Shown: one piece after another, positions 24,501-37,100 of the stretch | Position numbering within the stretch: position 1 is the stretch's first letter | Layout: each line of letters starts with the position of its first letter | Source: Branchiostoma lanceolatum | Lineage: Eukaryota > Chordata > Leptocardii > Amphioxiformes > Branchiostomatidae | Assembly (NCBI RefSeq): GCF_035083965.1 | Contig: NC_089731.1 | Span: forward strand, 10,576,001-10,640,000 | DNA: 64,000 nt | Direction: 5' to 3' | Notes under the pieces: generated by a model | What the model saw: the letters and a program-made list of their open reading frames with translations, nothing else | Database searches by the model: none | Told to the model about the DNA's origin: nothing | Position numbers and translations under genes: made by a program

Positions 24501-26552
24501 AATTTTTTTGTCAAATTCTAATTCGTTTTCGTAGCTTCAATCCGTGTTTTACGTATATAAATATCGCGATGGGCTGTTTCGTCACCAGAAATGCATACAG
24601 ATACAAACATCAAAATTAAGCATAATTTTAGCTTTTGAGACAATACAGAAATATAACATCACTGTCACCTGAGTCTGTGCTGTCGTTTTGGTCTTCATCG
24701 GCACTGTGCCTGGCACGGCGGCTTTCCAGCCAGTCTCGATCAGTGTCGATTCCCACTCTTTGAAGGGCTAGTCTTTTAGTCAAATCCCCTGGCCGTGATG
24801 GGCCTAAGATAAATTCAAACGGAAACGTTTTAGTTGATCAAAATGAATGGGGAGCTAACTAGCCAAGCTAGATGGCCAATTCGTATCGATGAGATATACG
24901 TTCAACAAGAGTTCGGAGACATCATATCTCCCTGAAATATTCTGGTTATGCAAATGACTTCCACATTTGCACAATCTATGCTTGGTCATGTACACCTTTG
25001 ATTAACTTACATAGGCTACAATGTTGATAGTCTAACCATTTACCACTTAGAAGTGGTAACTTAGGGTATTAATCATGTGAATTGGGACTCTTATTTGCAT
25101 AATTGGTATTTGTTAATGTCCCACCTGGCATAAACTACAGATAGATTTGAGTCCTATGATGGAAAACATTGCAAATATAGATTTTCCTCATTAATTCTAC
25201 AAATTACGTCGCAGTTTGCATGATTTGCACTTCATCATGTACTTGTCTAGGCTACCTGAATATCATGGAAATCCGTCGTTCCTTTGTTCCCTTATTCTCC
25301 CTGACAAAAATGACCCTGCAGTTCCAGAGCAAGCTGTTAGGGGGCCCTACACCCCGTCTTTCTTACATCACAAGCTATCTGCCACCAAAAAATCAAGACC
25401 ATAGCACGTCCAGGTAAAAAATGAGTAAGTTCTGCTAGCTGCAGTACCAAGGGCACATACCAGGAGGCCCAGAATCGACCCAACACCTACCCACAAACCG
25501 AATATCATCGTAATCCATCCAGGCCAGAGGTTCTTGAATCATGGTGACTACAAAAATCCAGGAACACAAACACACACACACACGCACACATTCACACAGT
25601 AAATCTCCATTTTTCATAGAGATAAAAACAAAGTAGAATATGAATTTCATGACAGCGACTTCCTTACGCTAAATGAGGAAAGTCATTTCTCGTCGTATAA
25701 ACTCCGATATCATTACTTAACACTGTCTCAAGAAACCTAGTTTTACAGAATATACAAAACAGGAGAATGTTTCAATAGGCACTGTATGTGTTTGAGTAAT
25801 GAGCCAGTGGACTGTTTGCTGGTAATATGCTGACTATCCTAGCCAATCTGCACCGACACCTCACCTGAATTTGGATCACGGCCCATCTTAACGAAGCTTG
25901 ATGAAGGAGACCACTGGTCAGTGTCAAGGGCCTCGCCATGCCCATGGTAGTCATCCCTATCGGTCGAATGGCTGAGGATGTTACTTAGCAAGTCCATCGA
26001 TGTTGATAGTTTGTGCAGGACCATCTGGATGTGGGGCTGGTGGGTGATGTTTTGTACTGTTATAGAAGGTGGTGCAGGTGTTATATTCGTTGGGGCAGGT
26101 GAACTAAGATCGCCAACAGTTGCACCAAGTGCCTGTGATGCCGGGGCAAGTGATACGGATGCTCCCAGAATAGCTCGCAGTGTAGAGATCTCTTGCTGCA
26201 ACCGGTTTACCTCATATTGACGTAAGAGTCTGTCCCGTTCTGCCTGCAACCTAGCGATCTCATCCTCTGAAACGGTGTGGGGAGGGGAGCTTCCCTCCGG
26301 AGCAGCTTCGGGAGGAGAGGCGACATCTTTCGCATTCGCCTGTTGCTCCTGAGGATCAGCTGAATGTATGGGTTCTCTTCTTCGCCGCCATATACATTCG
26401 GGACCAAACCCGTTCCCTGCTTCAGCATGTTTTGCCGCTGGTCTACTACATGCAGTGCACATCTCCGTTGCTTTAGTGTTCTCCGTCGAACCATCCAAAT
26501 GAGAAGAGGTAACCCCAGCTTTTACCATGTGTTTGTTTGCACCAGTAGGCAT
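12576..26552 (-). CDS. Gene A: modular phase 1-1 exon gene, Ser/Arg-rich protein with N-terminal CxxC-H-C knuckle
   Basis: Modelled coding exons, 5' to 3': 26552-25865, 24803-24669, 24233-24150, 23882-23694, 23494-23405, 23178-23065, 22934-22815, 22445-22254, 22018-21680, 21135-20968, 20789-20622, 20047-19877, 19451-19359, 19257-19138, 17528-17448, 17354-17262, 16983-16888, 16458-16363, 16159-16067, 15791-15711, 13809-13654, 13238-13116, 12766-12576. They sum to 1227 codons with every junction in phase 1. Exon 1 holds CTACSRP with C32, C35, H42 and C53, then a heptad-like helix (ARLQAERDRLLRQYEVNRLQ). Exon 9 is an RSPSR-type repeat. Exons 16-22 carry MSQMSEKG motifs. The last exon ends DFFNDMFKDL. 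No signal peptide or membrane helix is seen. I do not recognise the family. Genes B and C are paralogs. The acceptor of exon 9 and the donor of exon 15 are the least certain sites. Confidence 0.72.
12963..13104. mobile_element. Foldback element next to gene A's penultimate exon
   Basis: Arms of about 47 bp are inverted: the left reads GAGTGGTACAACTTAAACAT and the right ends in its near-perfect complement, with an extra internal copy of the TTACTACTGGACAAATTACG block. It lies in the intron 3' of exon 13238-13116, about 12 bp from the donor. No clear target duplication is seen. Confidence 0.7.
13893..15372 (-). mobile_element. Intronic element, reversed copy of the CTTCGCC...GGCGAAGG family
   Basis: The left edge (CTAGAGTTCCACGAACAC, then ATCTTCGCCAAAT) is the reverse complement of the right edges at 30584 and 58411. 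The right edge ends CGGCGAAGATAAC. Internal tracts with ACCACCCAAATATCATGACC recur at 25.2-25.4 kb. It has no open reading frame of note. It fills most of the intron between gene A exons 15791-15711 and 13809-13654. Confidence 0.55.
16500..16800 (+). mobile_element. Fragment of the same non-autonomous element family
   Basis: Contains GCAAATCAGTGGCTAATTTG followed by CGTAATTAATGAGGAAAG and the CATGATAGGACTCTCAAACATG block also present at 57.80 kb. It is internal to a gene A intron. Confidence 0.55.
17529..19137 (-). other. Long gene A intron, no exon found
   Basis: The intron between exons 19257-19138 and 17528-17448. No further phase 1-1 cassette was recognised. A small imperfect hairpin sits at 18533-18582 (TTAGTTCCACCCAGG pairing with CCTGGAACTAA, with CCTTCACTGTGAAGG in the loop). 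Whether it is transcribed as an RNA is unknown. Confidence 0.35.
19877..21280 (-). repeat. Triplicated exon plus two fossil copies in gene A
   Basis: Exons 21135-20968, 20789-20622 and 20047-19877 encode nearly the same peptide (KPKGWASLMSRAQT...RKAY...TDEDVVK.PEKDTSG). The 3' third of the same exon recurs at about 20131-20185 and 21220-21275, next to intact GTACATAC donors. Those two lack the 5' part and cannot be joined in phase 1, so they look like dead exons. Genes B (34198-34028) and C (49707-49537) keep one copy each. Confidence 0.75.
21680..22018 (-). CDS. Gene A exon 9: RS-repeat cassette
   Basis: Encodes about ten copies of an 8-9 residue unit of the form RSPSRSPRRYH, similar to the RS domains of splicing-related proteins, followed by a Lys-rich tail. 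Ends at donor GTACGT in phase 1. The acceptor chosen (ACATTCAG, start 22018) is the one that gives a phase 1 entry. Homologous exons are 35499-35209 in gene B and 51025-50735 in gene C, where the units read KHSPSRSPRRRRSPSRG. RS repeats are typical of nuclear, phosphorylated, disordered regions, but that does not prove a splicing role here. Confidence 0.7.
24900..25650. mobile_element. Degenerate intronic copy of the octamer/CTTCGCC element family
   Basis: Shares CTTATTTGCATAATTGGT and CAAGCTGTTAGGGGGCC blocks with the elements at 57.2-58.4 kb and 13.9-15.4 kb. It lies in gene A intron 1. Edges are not clear. Confidence 0.45.
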
Positions 26553-26719
26553 TGTCGTAGAGCTGCGACAGCTACATTTGCATTACTATATCATGTCATG
26601 ATTTGATGTTTTCTTGTGTAGACCTGTATTAGATAAGCGTTCACATTATAACGACTCGCTGAAATGACCAAACTTTGTAACAGTACAAACACGTTTGCTG
26701 CTTCGAAAGTATAGTTTTA

Positions 26720-27905
26720 CACCTTGACCCTTGTTTTAATCAACAGTATCTCCAATGAAAAATGCTTGTCTTTAGTATTCTTCTGTGCTATAAAGCACTA
26801 CAAAAGAAGGCTCTACGAGCATCAAATATACTCTCTAGACATTAGGGCCCCCATATCAGTCTACTTTAAGTTATTTGATCAATGTATAGCTCCTTTATTA
26901 TTATATGGAGCAGAATGCAAACACAAATTTTGTAAACATATTCTAGGAGTAAGAAGAAACGCTAGTAATTATTCCTTGGTCGCTTTCCCCTATGGATTGA
27001 AGCGTGTTGTAGGATGTATACCTACCTACCTACCTAGTCCCTTGACCTCCGTGTCGTTGGGAGGACAAGGTAGCATAGTTACTATTATAGATTAGTTCGG
27101 AATGTTCCTATTGAAAGTCTTCAGTGTGAAGCTTACATTGTACAAAAAGACCTTGTAAGAAGTAAAATACCCTATTGGTTGTGGAACATGAATACAGTTT
27201 TAGAGCATCTGGTTATGCCTGCCTTTTTACACACGATTATATTAACAAACCCTTCCATCTTCATGGACTAAGATTAAGATTGAAAGATATATTTATCCAA
27301 AAATTCAATTCAGCATTACAAACAAAGGGCCAAGGAGTAAACAAGGCAACATGTTATTAGGACATACAAAACACTCAAAGAGATGTATGACAAAGAACCA
27401 TATCTAAACATTTTAAATTTCAAAAATCGTAGAGCCATGTGTAAACTTCGTATCAGTGACCATCCATTATATGTAGAATTTGGCAGGCATAGCCGTACCC
27501 CTCTACATTATAGATTATGTAAATTTTGTAATAACTCACGTATTGAAGATGAAATGCATTTCTGACTAGACTGTGTTTTGTATGAACACGAGAGTCAGTC
27601 TCTGTTCAAATCAATTCAGCTTGACAAGAGATGTAAGACAATTATCAGGATACGTTTAGATACTTGATGTCATGCACAAATGTTTATGTAATGGACGAAG
27701 TATGTAATTATGTCGCCATGTGTTTTAAAAAGAGAGAAGAAGCCACTAGAACTTAGATATACGGTAGTACATTGGTCTAGTGTTTAGTATTGTATCAGAC
27801 GTTAACGTTATTGTTATTATTCTCTTCTCTCAATTACCCATGTATGGCCACCTGTGCATAAATCCCCCTGGGGAGTGAACATGCAATAAAGATTATTATT
27901 ATCAT
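26720..27905 (+). mobile_element. 3' relic of a non-LTR retrotransposon (LINE)
   Basis: Broken plus-strand frames encode the end of a reverse transcriptase ORF2: APLLLYGAECKHKFCKHILG and, further on, KLRISDHPLYVEFGRHSRTP followed by a CxxC...EDEMHF pattern that ends many CR1/L2-type ORF2 proteins. Stops and shifts interrupt it. It closes with CAATAAAGATTATTATTAT, a typical short-repeat tail. It sits upstream of gene A exon 1 in the opposite orientation. Confidence 0.75.
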
Positions 27906-29269
27906 AATCTGCAGGGCATACGCGTACATGTACATATCACAAAGGACGTGCAAAACATACCTCTTTTGCGCGTGCCAGTTCCAAAATCCCACGCCGTGCA
28001 TTCACTTGTGAAATATTTTGTTACTTCTGGGTCACCGATCAGTTACTGCTGATCAAATAGAATAACGTTAGTAACTAGAATACCCTCTATCCATATACCG
28101 CATCATTTACCTATCAGTAACTTTACTTTATCCTGTTGTCATTTTATTTGACCATATTAGTGACCCTTATACGTTGCTAAATGATCGAATTAAAGTTACC
28201 ACGAGTAAACACCATACTAAGTTGGGGGTTGTAGCGGTTACTCGTCAGACGAGAATCACTTACCGCATTAGTCTCGCATGGCGCGAAAATGATAAACGTG
28301 CTTCACATGCAGTTACGTAACAAGGTCGACACGAAATGTAAACAGTAGTTTACATTTCGGGTCGGCCTTAGCCCTTAAATTCAAATCTGTTTATAACAGT
28401 GACTATTTGAACGTAATGCACTCCATATGACCCGGTCCTTGTTTCTCCCAAATTCATGCTTACAACTTATGCCCCAAAACAACACTAGTTCTGCTACATT
28501 GCCAAGGACACTAGTGTAGTAGGTACAACACAACTTCAATCTACTATTCGTACGTACCTGAGCCTCAGGAATCGTAAAAACTCGAGAAAAGACGAAAATA
28601 AAAAGAGTCGCTTGGATTGCAGACAATAACAATGTGAAATTCATATAGAGATCGCTGCACAAAATAATAGGACTGATCAGACTGGCACAATGATCCGGAG
28701 GTCAGAGGTGACATTGTGTATTTCTGCAAATGCTTTGCTTCAGGTCAACGACTGAATAGATTATGGTACGCTTATATGCGATTATGCAACAACGCTAACA
28801 ACTACAGTCCACCTTATCTGTAAAATAATGCTGGTAAAGCAATACTGCGTTACGACAACAGTTTTTTAGTGGTGAAACTTGGCAATCACAGACTCTAGTT
28901 CGGTTGAATGAGCTCATTTCGTTTAATCGCACTTTAATTGATTGGTGACCTTGCATTAACAATCTTTCATCGGAGGTGGTAATGCGCACAGATTCCCTAT
29001 CATGGAATGATTTGTAGAAACGTTCTTTTTGAGATTTGGAAAGAACGTTATAAAGGCATATGTGCAGCTTTGTTACAGCTTATTTTATATACTTGAATGA
29101 GATGTTTTGTTGTGTTGTGTGTGTGCTATTGCATTGCAGTATTAGTGTGTCTGTGATCAGTATTTTGACCTAGTTGCTTTAGTTGGATTGTACCAAGACA
29201 CCAGTACTTGGCATGCTGCTAGTTTTTGCAAACATGACGATGTAGATCGGACAAATATGTTTATTCAAA
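27906..29269. other. Intergenic region between gene B's 3' side and gene A's 5' side
   Basis: No gene is seen. A block at about 28670-28715 (GGACTGATCAGACTGGCACA) matches 43935-43985 upstream of gene B. This is part of a shared upstream flank. Confidence 0.4.
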
Positions 29270-29435
29270 CTTTTGTGCCCGAAATATCTAAGAGGAGCAA
29301 ATATGCGAGGTCAAGTCGCCGTTAATCTAGAACAATAAGATTAAGAACGATCTGTTACCAGCGGAAATACCACCGCACTCCGCCAGTAGGAGCTATGGTA
29401 TGGCCGGAAATTTAAACTGAAATCCGTCAATTTCG
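29270..29435 (+). pseudogene. Relic of sialyltransferase exon 2
   Basis: Closely resembles the second exon of the intact gene (10542-10745). GCCGTTAATCTAGAACAA matches GCCGTGAATCTAGAACAA, but the next codon is TAA. AATACCACCGCACTCCGCCAG matches AATACCAACGCACTCCGACAG except for single substitutions, and the end (CTGAAATC) aligns too. Insertions and substitutions break the frame. The L and S motif exons were not found nearby, so most of the duplicated gene is gone. Confidence 0.65.
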
Positions 29436-29751
29436 CATTTCACTGCACATTACACAGTAATCAACGACTTTGTCTCCCCGGCCAAATTTCAAGGATCGAA
29501 GAACACATTTTTGTCATACATTCTCTTTTTGACTGTGCTTCAAAACATTTCCTACTTTGTGGATCCTCTCTCTGCTCCTTTAAGATAAATTGCAAGATAA
29601 TGAGTCTAACTTGGGATTTCATTTCCCAAAGTGGATGTTTTGTAACTATTTGGTTCACAGGATTCAAATTACTTTATCCGTGTCCTACCAGAAATGCGTA
29701 GGGAGGGGCCTTAGGACTTGCGCTAATTGAAGTAAGATTATGTATCATTAC

Positions 29752-30584
29752 CTTCGCCAAGAAGGTTTTGTTTTACCGAGCGTGTGTGCGTGTGTCTGTG
29801 TGTCTGTGTATGAACGCGATAACTCGAGAATGCCTGGATGGATGGTATTGATATTTGGTATCTCGGTAGGTCTTTATGAAATCTTGAAATGATTAGGCCC
29901 CCTAATTTGCATAATTAATGAGGAAAGTTTTAAAGTCCACATGATAAAACTATAATAATTGTCAGTTGACAAATTGGGACAAATGTTGCCCTGCTAGCCC
30001 TTAAGCTAGAGGTCAAGACACCAAGGGATAACTAGAACCTGCATGCAACTAGTTTTTGATATGTGGATAGCTCAAGTGATGCTTGATATAATGAAATGGT
30101 ACTTATGCAAATCAGAATCTAATTTTCATAACTTTTATAAACTCACTGCATTCCATGATAGGACTATTGAATAAAAATGTAGCATATGTAACTAACAAAT
30201 AGAGGGACATTGATAGATAAAAGTTATGCAAATGAAGACCTAATTTACATAATTGATAAGAAAATACTGTAATTCCACATTGGTAAATACCTAGAATTTC
30301 ATACTTGTGTCTTTGTTAAGGCGAACATGGTTGAATGAAAATGAACTATGCAAATAAGGGCCTAATTTGCATAATTGGTCAGAACATGCCAGAATAGCCT
30401 TCTTTGTTAAGACACTGTCATACTTTAGATAACGTCTGCTATTTGGGTGGAGAAGATGATCAACTGATATAATTTATGCAAATGATGATCTTATTTGCTG
30501 ATAGAATTAATGAGAAACACTCATAACACATTGGCCGAAAAGGTTGAAATCATTTGGCGAAGGTATGAGGTCGCGGAACTCTAG
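29752..30584 (+). mobile_element. Non-autonomous element with inverted octamer pairs, copy 1
   Basis: Starts CCTTCGCCAAGAAGG and ends TTTGGCGAAGGTATGAGGTC, so the termini are short inverted repeats around CCTTCGCCAA. The interior has about five degenerate units of 110-130 bp, each with ATGCAAAT facing ATTTGCAT about 15 bp away and often followed by AATTAATGAG. No coding frame. Copy 2 is at 57250-58411 and a reversed copy at 13893-15372. Confidence 0.65.
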
Positions 30585-31199
30585 TAATATATTTGTTTGA
30601 TGGCGGTGCTGATATAAGTTTGATGTAACTTATGTGCGCCGTCATCTTGTCATCTGCACATGTTTATTTCTGTTTTGATACAAAAACAACTTTCAATCAT
30701 ATACAGTAAGGTCGCGGCGATTTACTCATACTCTACCTTACATCGTGCTAGATACTGGTGAAAGATACAAGGATAAAGGATAGAAATTAAAATATTTTAA
30801 AGAATGTCTGTGCTATATAAGTCCATGTTCTATACACGAGCCATAAGGTTGTCAATGTTTCATGCCGTTTCTTGATACACTTATTATCACACCAATTATT
30901 TCGTATTGTACACAATTGGTGTAAAAAGCACATTGGAACAGACAAAGTATCGAATAAAACTAGTGCGAAGACGTTTACGTAGATACTGTCCAACACATAC
31001 CTCTCCAGTATGCAAAAATAAGTTACACATTACATTTCGTATAAAAGTTAACCTGTGTCGGTGTTAATCATTATCATGAAAGAGATTAGCTATCTCCATA
31101 GAGCTTCATCTGAGCTTGGGTCAGTAGCTGCCCTAGGTCATGAAGATGACTATACGATGTCCAATATCTTAAGTTGATAAATAGTAAAAACTCAGGATT
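30585..31199. other. 3' flank of gene B
   Basis: Segments near 30965-31010 and 31205-31235 resemble the 3' flank of gene A at 12410-12490 and 12597-12620. This supports a duplication that carried both gene ends. No gene is seen. Confidence 0.45.
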
Positions 31200-34100
31200 C
31201 TAGAATAAGTCATTAAAGAAATCGCGGACTGGGTTGTCACCCCTCCTCACTGGATTGTCGCCTCTTCTGTCACCCCCACGTGGCTCTATGTCGTCTGATC
31301 CACCAAGTCCAAGGAAGTTCCAGAATGAGGACTCTTCTTCTACATTTTGTCCTAAGGTCAATGACAGAATGTATAATAGAATAGAGCTTTGGCTCAGAAA
31401 TATATTTGCAGATCGTTTTCATATCCAGGCCAGGAAGCAATACATGAGGATTGTAGCAAGTAATTGCTTCGATATTGTCAGAGGTAAAATAGATATAAAG
31501 ACTTAAAACGTTAGGTATTCCACAATGTGTATGGAATAATTATATAGTTGTTAATCAATAGGGCAATAGAATGTCTTGCTACTGCTTTATCCGGATACCA
31601 ACCTCTTCCTTCACTCATCTGACTCATCATGGCAGGATCGATGCTACTTTTGCGTCTCCCTTCGTTGTCTCCGCTGTCTTCTTTTTTGCCAAAGATCTTC
31701 AAAATATTGAGATCGGCCTGGGTTCTGTCGTCTTCTGGTACGTCTTCATACTGGCGAGTGCCAAAAATTAATCCCTTAATGTCGTCCGTCCAGGCGGGGG
31801 TTTCTAAATAAAATCATGTGTTAGAAATGTTTGTTTTTTCATAAAGAGAACAAATATGCAAGCAAACATTGCGTGCGTTAAAGATTGTCATTCATAATAG
31901 CAACAGCTGCCCTATCATTGATTTGTTGGACTAGATTGGTAGTGCGGAGAGCATATCGCGATATCGAATACTTACTGTTTTGGAAAACACACAAGAGACC
32001 GGCTGTCCAAGTAGATTTTGCATAAGTTTGGTATCTTATCTACATATGTATAATTATAAGCATTTATCAGAAGAAAGAAGTAGAAAAGTATGATGTATTA
32101 GCAAACCACCGTCGTGCTTGCCACCACGTTGTTCAGATGATCCCAAGAGGTTTGAAAAGATGGAACCAGTCTCTGAAAGAAACATACGAAACATACATAC
32201 GAGTAAATTTGATCAATAACAGTATGACAGTACCATCTACTGCCACACTGAGAGGTATTCGAGTTAGCATGTGACATCGTACAACCATGTTTTGGCTACT
32301 ATAGGTAGTATAGGTAATTATTTGAATAATCTTCCTTACCTTGCTGCTTGCTTTCATCCGGTGACACGCCAAAGGTCTGACCCAGACTTCGGAGGAAGCC
32401 AACTGGGTTGATTGAAAAAACGTTATAACCGCAATAAAACATAGAAATGTGCAACTAGACGTTTTAAAGGGGCTTCAAACAAATCCGGGAGCGTCATTTA
32501 CGTATACGATCAAGTAAAATAGTGTCTTTCCATGTGTCGATACCATTTAAATCTTTATTGCACCGGGCCGGTTAAAAATGATAAGCGGTAGTACATGAAC
32601 ATGTATAATCTAATCTATAACATAACCAACCTGGCTGGTTGTTTGTATCAGCTGCGGCTCTTCCTCTATCTTCACCTCCTTTCCAACTCCCCATCTCAGC
32701 GGGAATCAGACCTGGACCTGGCTCTTCTTTCTGGTGTCTCCCACCAAAGGACCGTAGTAAGTTTTTCACAACACTGGGTTCCCCTACATGAATTATAATG
32801 TGTTTCTGTACAAAGTGTTGTAAACATCTTTGGTCTGATATATGCTGGCGCATCATCTTACTATCAGAGATTTTTTAATGTGGAGTGAGAGTAGTCGACT
32901 GTTCTGACATCATATTGCCTTGTAAAAATGTTCTGTGTCCTTGATGAAAGTATCATTAGATTACTGTACTGACAAATCTATCAATAGCAACGTCGCTGTT
33001 GGATTGGTTAAAAAATTGTTCCCTTTAAGTTGTATAAAGCAACAGGAAAAGCCCATAGACTCCGATATAAAGAGGGTATTGATTTTTACCGCGTTCTTGG
33101 TTGTCACCATCCTCGCCTCCGGCAAAGCTGCCCATGAAAGGATAATTTCTGTCTTCCTGGATTTTCTCATCTTTATCCCAAGGCAAACTTATAGATTGTG
33201 TCAGACCGCCCAGGAAACCAAGAGAGCCTAGGAAAAAGTAAAGATATAATATCATGTATTAAAACAAACAGATTACAGGTTAAGAATCAAACGACAAAGT
33301 ACTATGATAATGATAATAATTTCTGTCTTTGTGAATTGTGTAACATTCACAGAAGCTGTGTTAAACGTCACTTGAATTCATACTGTCTTTTTCAACGTGA
33401 TACAGCGCATAGAAAATGGAGATTTTAATCATGGTGACAGTATATATCAGTATTAAAGATGTCACATACTTGAGTCATCCGATGCTTTCCCATGCGATCT
33501 CCCGGTGTCTTCGCCCCAACCAGGTACGCCCGGTTCTGTGGGGTTCTTTTCCTTCTGTTCATCACTACCCACTAAGTTCATGAAACCGTCAAAGAACCCT
33601 GTGAATATCAAATTCAGTAATGATTAGACAGTTGATGGATAATTGCGATGTCATCATCTCTAGGGTCTTACACATATTTACATATTTGGGCTGAGATGCA
33701 TAAGGATGCTGCTACATATTGCATCCTAAGTGGCCTTGATATTGTCTCGTTGTCTCTGCTATGCTATCAATTTACATTTTATTATAGTGCACAGGAATAG
33801 CAACAGTTAAAAACCACATATAAGACAAATTAGACTCGGAAGTATGTCTACATCGGCCGTGTACAGTCTACTCTTCGAGTTTCTCATCCATCTAAGCGAA
33901 TTTGGTTCAAATGGGGATTTTATTAATTAGCGCCATAGAAGAAGATTTTTGCTTGATGAGAGATGACAGATAGGGATCGTTGAAAGGGTAATTTTGTCCT
34001 CCCTTGGAATTGTCAATAAGACTTTACCTGACATTGCGTTGGTGTCCGGTGCTTTGACTACATCCTCGTCAGCTTTGTATGTCTTCCCGTTTACACGCTT

Positions 34101-37100
34101 ATCATCTTGCAGTCTTGTCTTGGCCGAGCCGGATTTCCCTGCATCATCTGCTGTGGTAGCTAGGGACATCATTGAAGCCCAACCCGTTGAAGTATTTTCT
34201 GTATAAACGATATTTTTAGATTATCTTTATTTACTAGCTGTTGTCAGTTTTATATGATTTGAATGGCACTTAACCTCTTCAAATATATACTAACCTCTTC
34301 ATGACCTTGACCTGTTTCACCAACAAAGGAAAAAGGCCACAGGGCGGACTTGAAAACCTATCATCTATCACAATCCCAACAGCCCTCATAAAAAGACTCT
34401 GTAACCAATTCCTTCACCAAACTATCCATCTGTATAACAAGTCATCCTGCTAACGTCATTGTCATTCTTATCTATGTATATATGTATAAAGTACAAGTAG
34501 TTATGTATATTTTTGTAATAGTCTTGGTAATATTGACACAATTCAGATGTATAACAGTATACTTTTAATTTTACAATTGAACCGAATGAAATTGAAATAA
34601 CGAAGCTTTTCATCATAGATGCTCTTTTAGGCACACGGTTAACACCATACTGCCTAATTGCACGGGTAAAGTGTCTTAGCTGGTTATGGTCTTGAAGATA
34701 GATTTCCGGTTCTCTTATAAATCATTGTTTGAAAATTCATATCTAACAAAATATATACCCCCATGTAGGTGAGAGACGATCACAACTCTTGTCAATCGTG
34801 ACACGATGTATCAACTTTAAGGTACTCACTTTTTCGGCCTATACCGTCTGATGTTTGATCCCTCTTTTGTCCTCCCGATGGATTCTGTTTGCCTTCAATC
34901 AGTTGTTCTTCCTTTTTCTTGACGGGCCCGGGTTTGCCACCTGAAGACGTCTCTGTGCTTCCCCTGCTCCTCAGTTTGCTTTGGTCTCTTGCACTCGGAC
35001 GTTGACCCCTGTTGGGTCTCTTCCTATCAACGTCCATAGATCGCGAGCGACCTGCATATTCGACGAGAAAGAATACACGATACTAGTCTTTTAGAGATCA
35101 GTATGACCATGAAAAGGTACCAATCAACAGGCTCTACTCAATGACTATCGCATCAAAGTCATTAGGTATCTTTCTAGTATGATTTACCCTTCGTGTCAGT
35201 TCATGTACCTGGTTCATTCTTTGCCGTCCTTCTTCCTTTAACTGGCCTGTCTCTTCTGGAGGGGTTACCGGGTTTCTCTGGACCTCTAGAGGGACTGCGG
35301 CGTCTTCTTGGACTTCTGGAGGGGCTGTGTTTTCTCCTAGGACTTCTAGAGGGGTCGCCAGGTTTCCTTTGACCTCTAGAGGGGCTGCGAGGTTTTCTTG
35401 GATTTTGATTGTCTTGTGTTGGTTTCTTATTCCTGACATCCTGCTTTTCTGGATGTTTGCGCGACGGAAGGGCGACTTCCTCCCCAGATACTCCTTTATC
35501 TGCCAAGAAATACCATCATCATCTTATTCAATTCAACGTTTTATGACAGAATGTGAATGTTGTGAAACTCTACAGTAGTATGGTATTGTACTCGCAAGAA
35601 AATCAAACCAATTATCTTTATCGAGCTTAGATAATAACACACTTCATTATTTTGACAATTTTCACTACTAGAAATCAACTTATCATTTCAAGACATCTGA
35701 CTCAAGCTGTAGATAAATGCAGCTTTTAGAGACCACTTTTCTGGAGAATATCCAAGGTGTTATGATTAGAACGGTCACCTTTTGGTTCCTGTTCCGGTCT
35801 TCTGTCTGTTTGCGGGATTCTTTCGTCCTCAAAGAAGTGTGATACTATTTCTGCAGTGGTTCTAACTTCAACACCACGAGGGTTCTTCGAATCTCTATCA
35901 CGTGATCTGACACTCTGGTGCTTTCTTGAATGATGAGTCTGGGCGGACCGTCTTTTTGAAGCTTCATCAGATGTGGCGAGGTCTTGGGAAGCGCTGGCAG
36001 TTTTTATTTCTATTGAATTGATTTTAAATGCAGTGGAGTAGAGTGATTAAAAGTATGAAATTTGTTCACATTTTGTAATGATACACGTGAAGGTATTTGA
36101 TGCTAACATAAAGGTTCGATATAATCGTAGAACTGGTCTCCAGCTTTGACATAGGTGAAATCGTTCTATATGCGTTTTACTCTCTGCATTTCAACATGTC
36201 CCATATGCACTTTGAATTACAACTTATGTACATCTACTCACTTCTATCAGATTTTCCGCCATCGCCTTTTTTATGAGACACTCTGTCTTCATGAGTCGAG
36301 GTAGAAGGGAACGCTATAAATGATTCAAGATAGGTTTAAGAAGTATGTGACAATGACACTTATGTAATATGGCCACAAAAGCATGCAGTGCATTTTGATC
36401 TAAAAGACACTATGGACGTATTCAGTATGTTCATTCGATTAAAGGTGTTTCGGCGTTGACTTACCCTATTACTGTATGGTCCAATAAACACCGATAAACA
36501 CTAACGTTAAAGATTTGGTCGTTGAATGGAAATGGTATTAGTGACAACTAACATAAAAACTAGCCGCTCAGGGAAACAATTTATCATTCAGTACTATCAA
36601 TGTTGCTGGTAACATAGAAAAATGTGATCCACTAACAGTCTCTCGGCTTTGCGGCTTGGCCTTTATGATTCCGAGATTCTATGTGCTCATCGTTGGCATC
36701 TTCCGGTAGAGGTTCTTCCACCCCTTCTCCAATGGCATCAAGCCCGTCAGTTGTCCCATGGGACCATAAGGATCCTGTCAAAGTGGGAAACTGATGATTA
36801 CCTTCACTAAAAATTTCTTGAAACAAATTATCAACTAATGACCAAACATAGTGTCACTACCAATATTACTGAGACGCCAGGAGTAATTTTTATCCCGATG
36901 TAAAGAGGCGAATTACAAATATGTCTTAAGATTTCATTCTTTCAAAGTTATGCGTACCGTGATGGTGTTTTCCCTTGTAGTTATGTAGATTTGGCATAGA
37001 TCCTCCAAAATGGGATGAGTTAGACATCGCGACATCTGGGGATCCTATATACGGGCCGATATACTGATATTATCATCGAATAGCATTTTGTGGCGATAGA

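Noticed and set aside
36637-36774. In-frame stop in gene B exon 14 (and C 53656-53519) that suggested a gene end
   Set aside because: A GTTAGT donor just before the TAG gives a phase 1 exit, conserved in both genes, and downstream exons continue the same frame.
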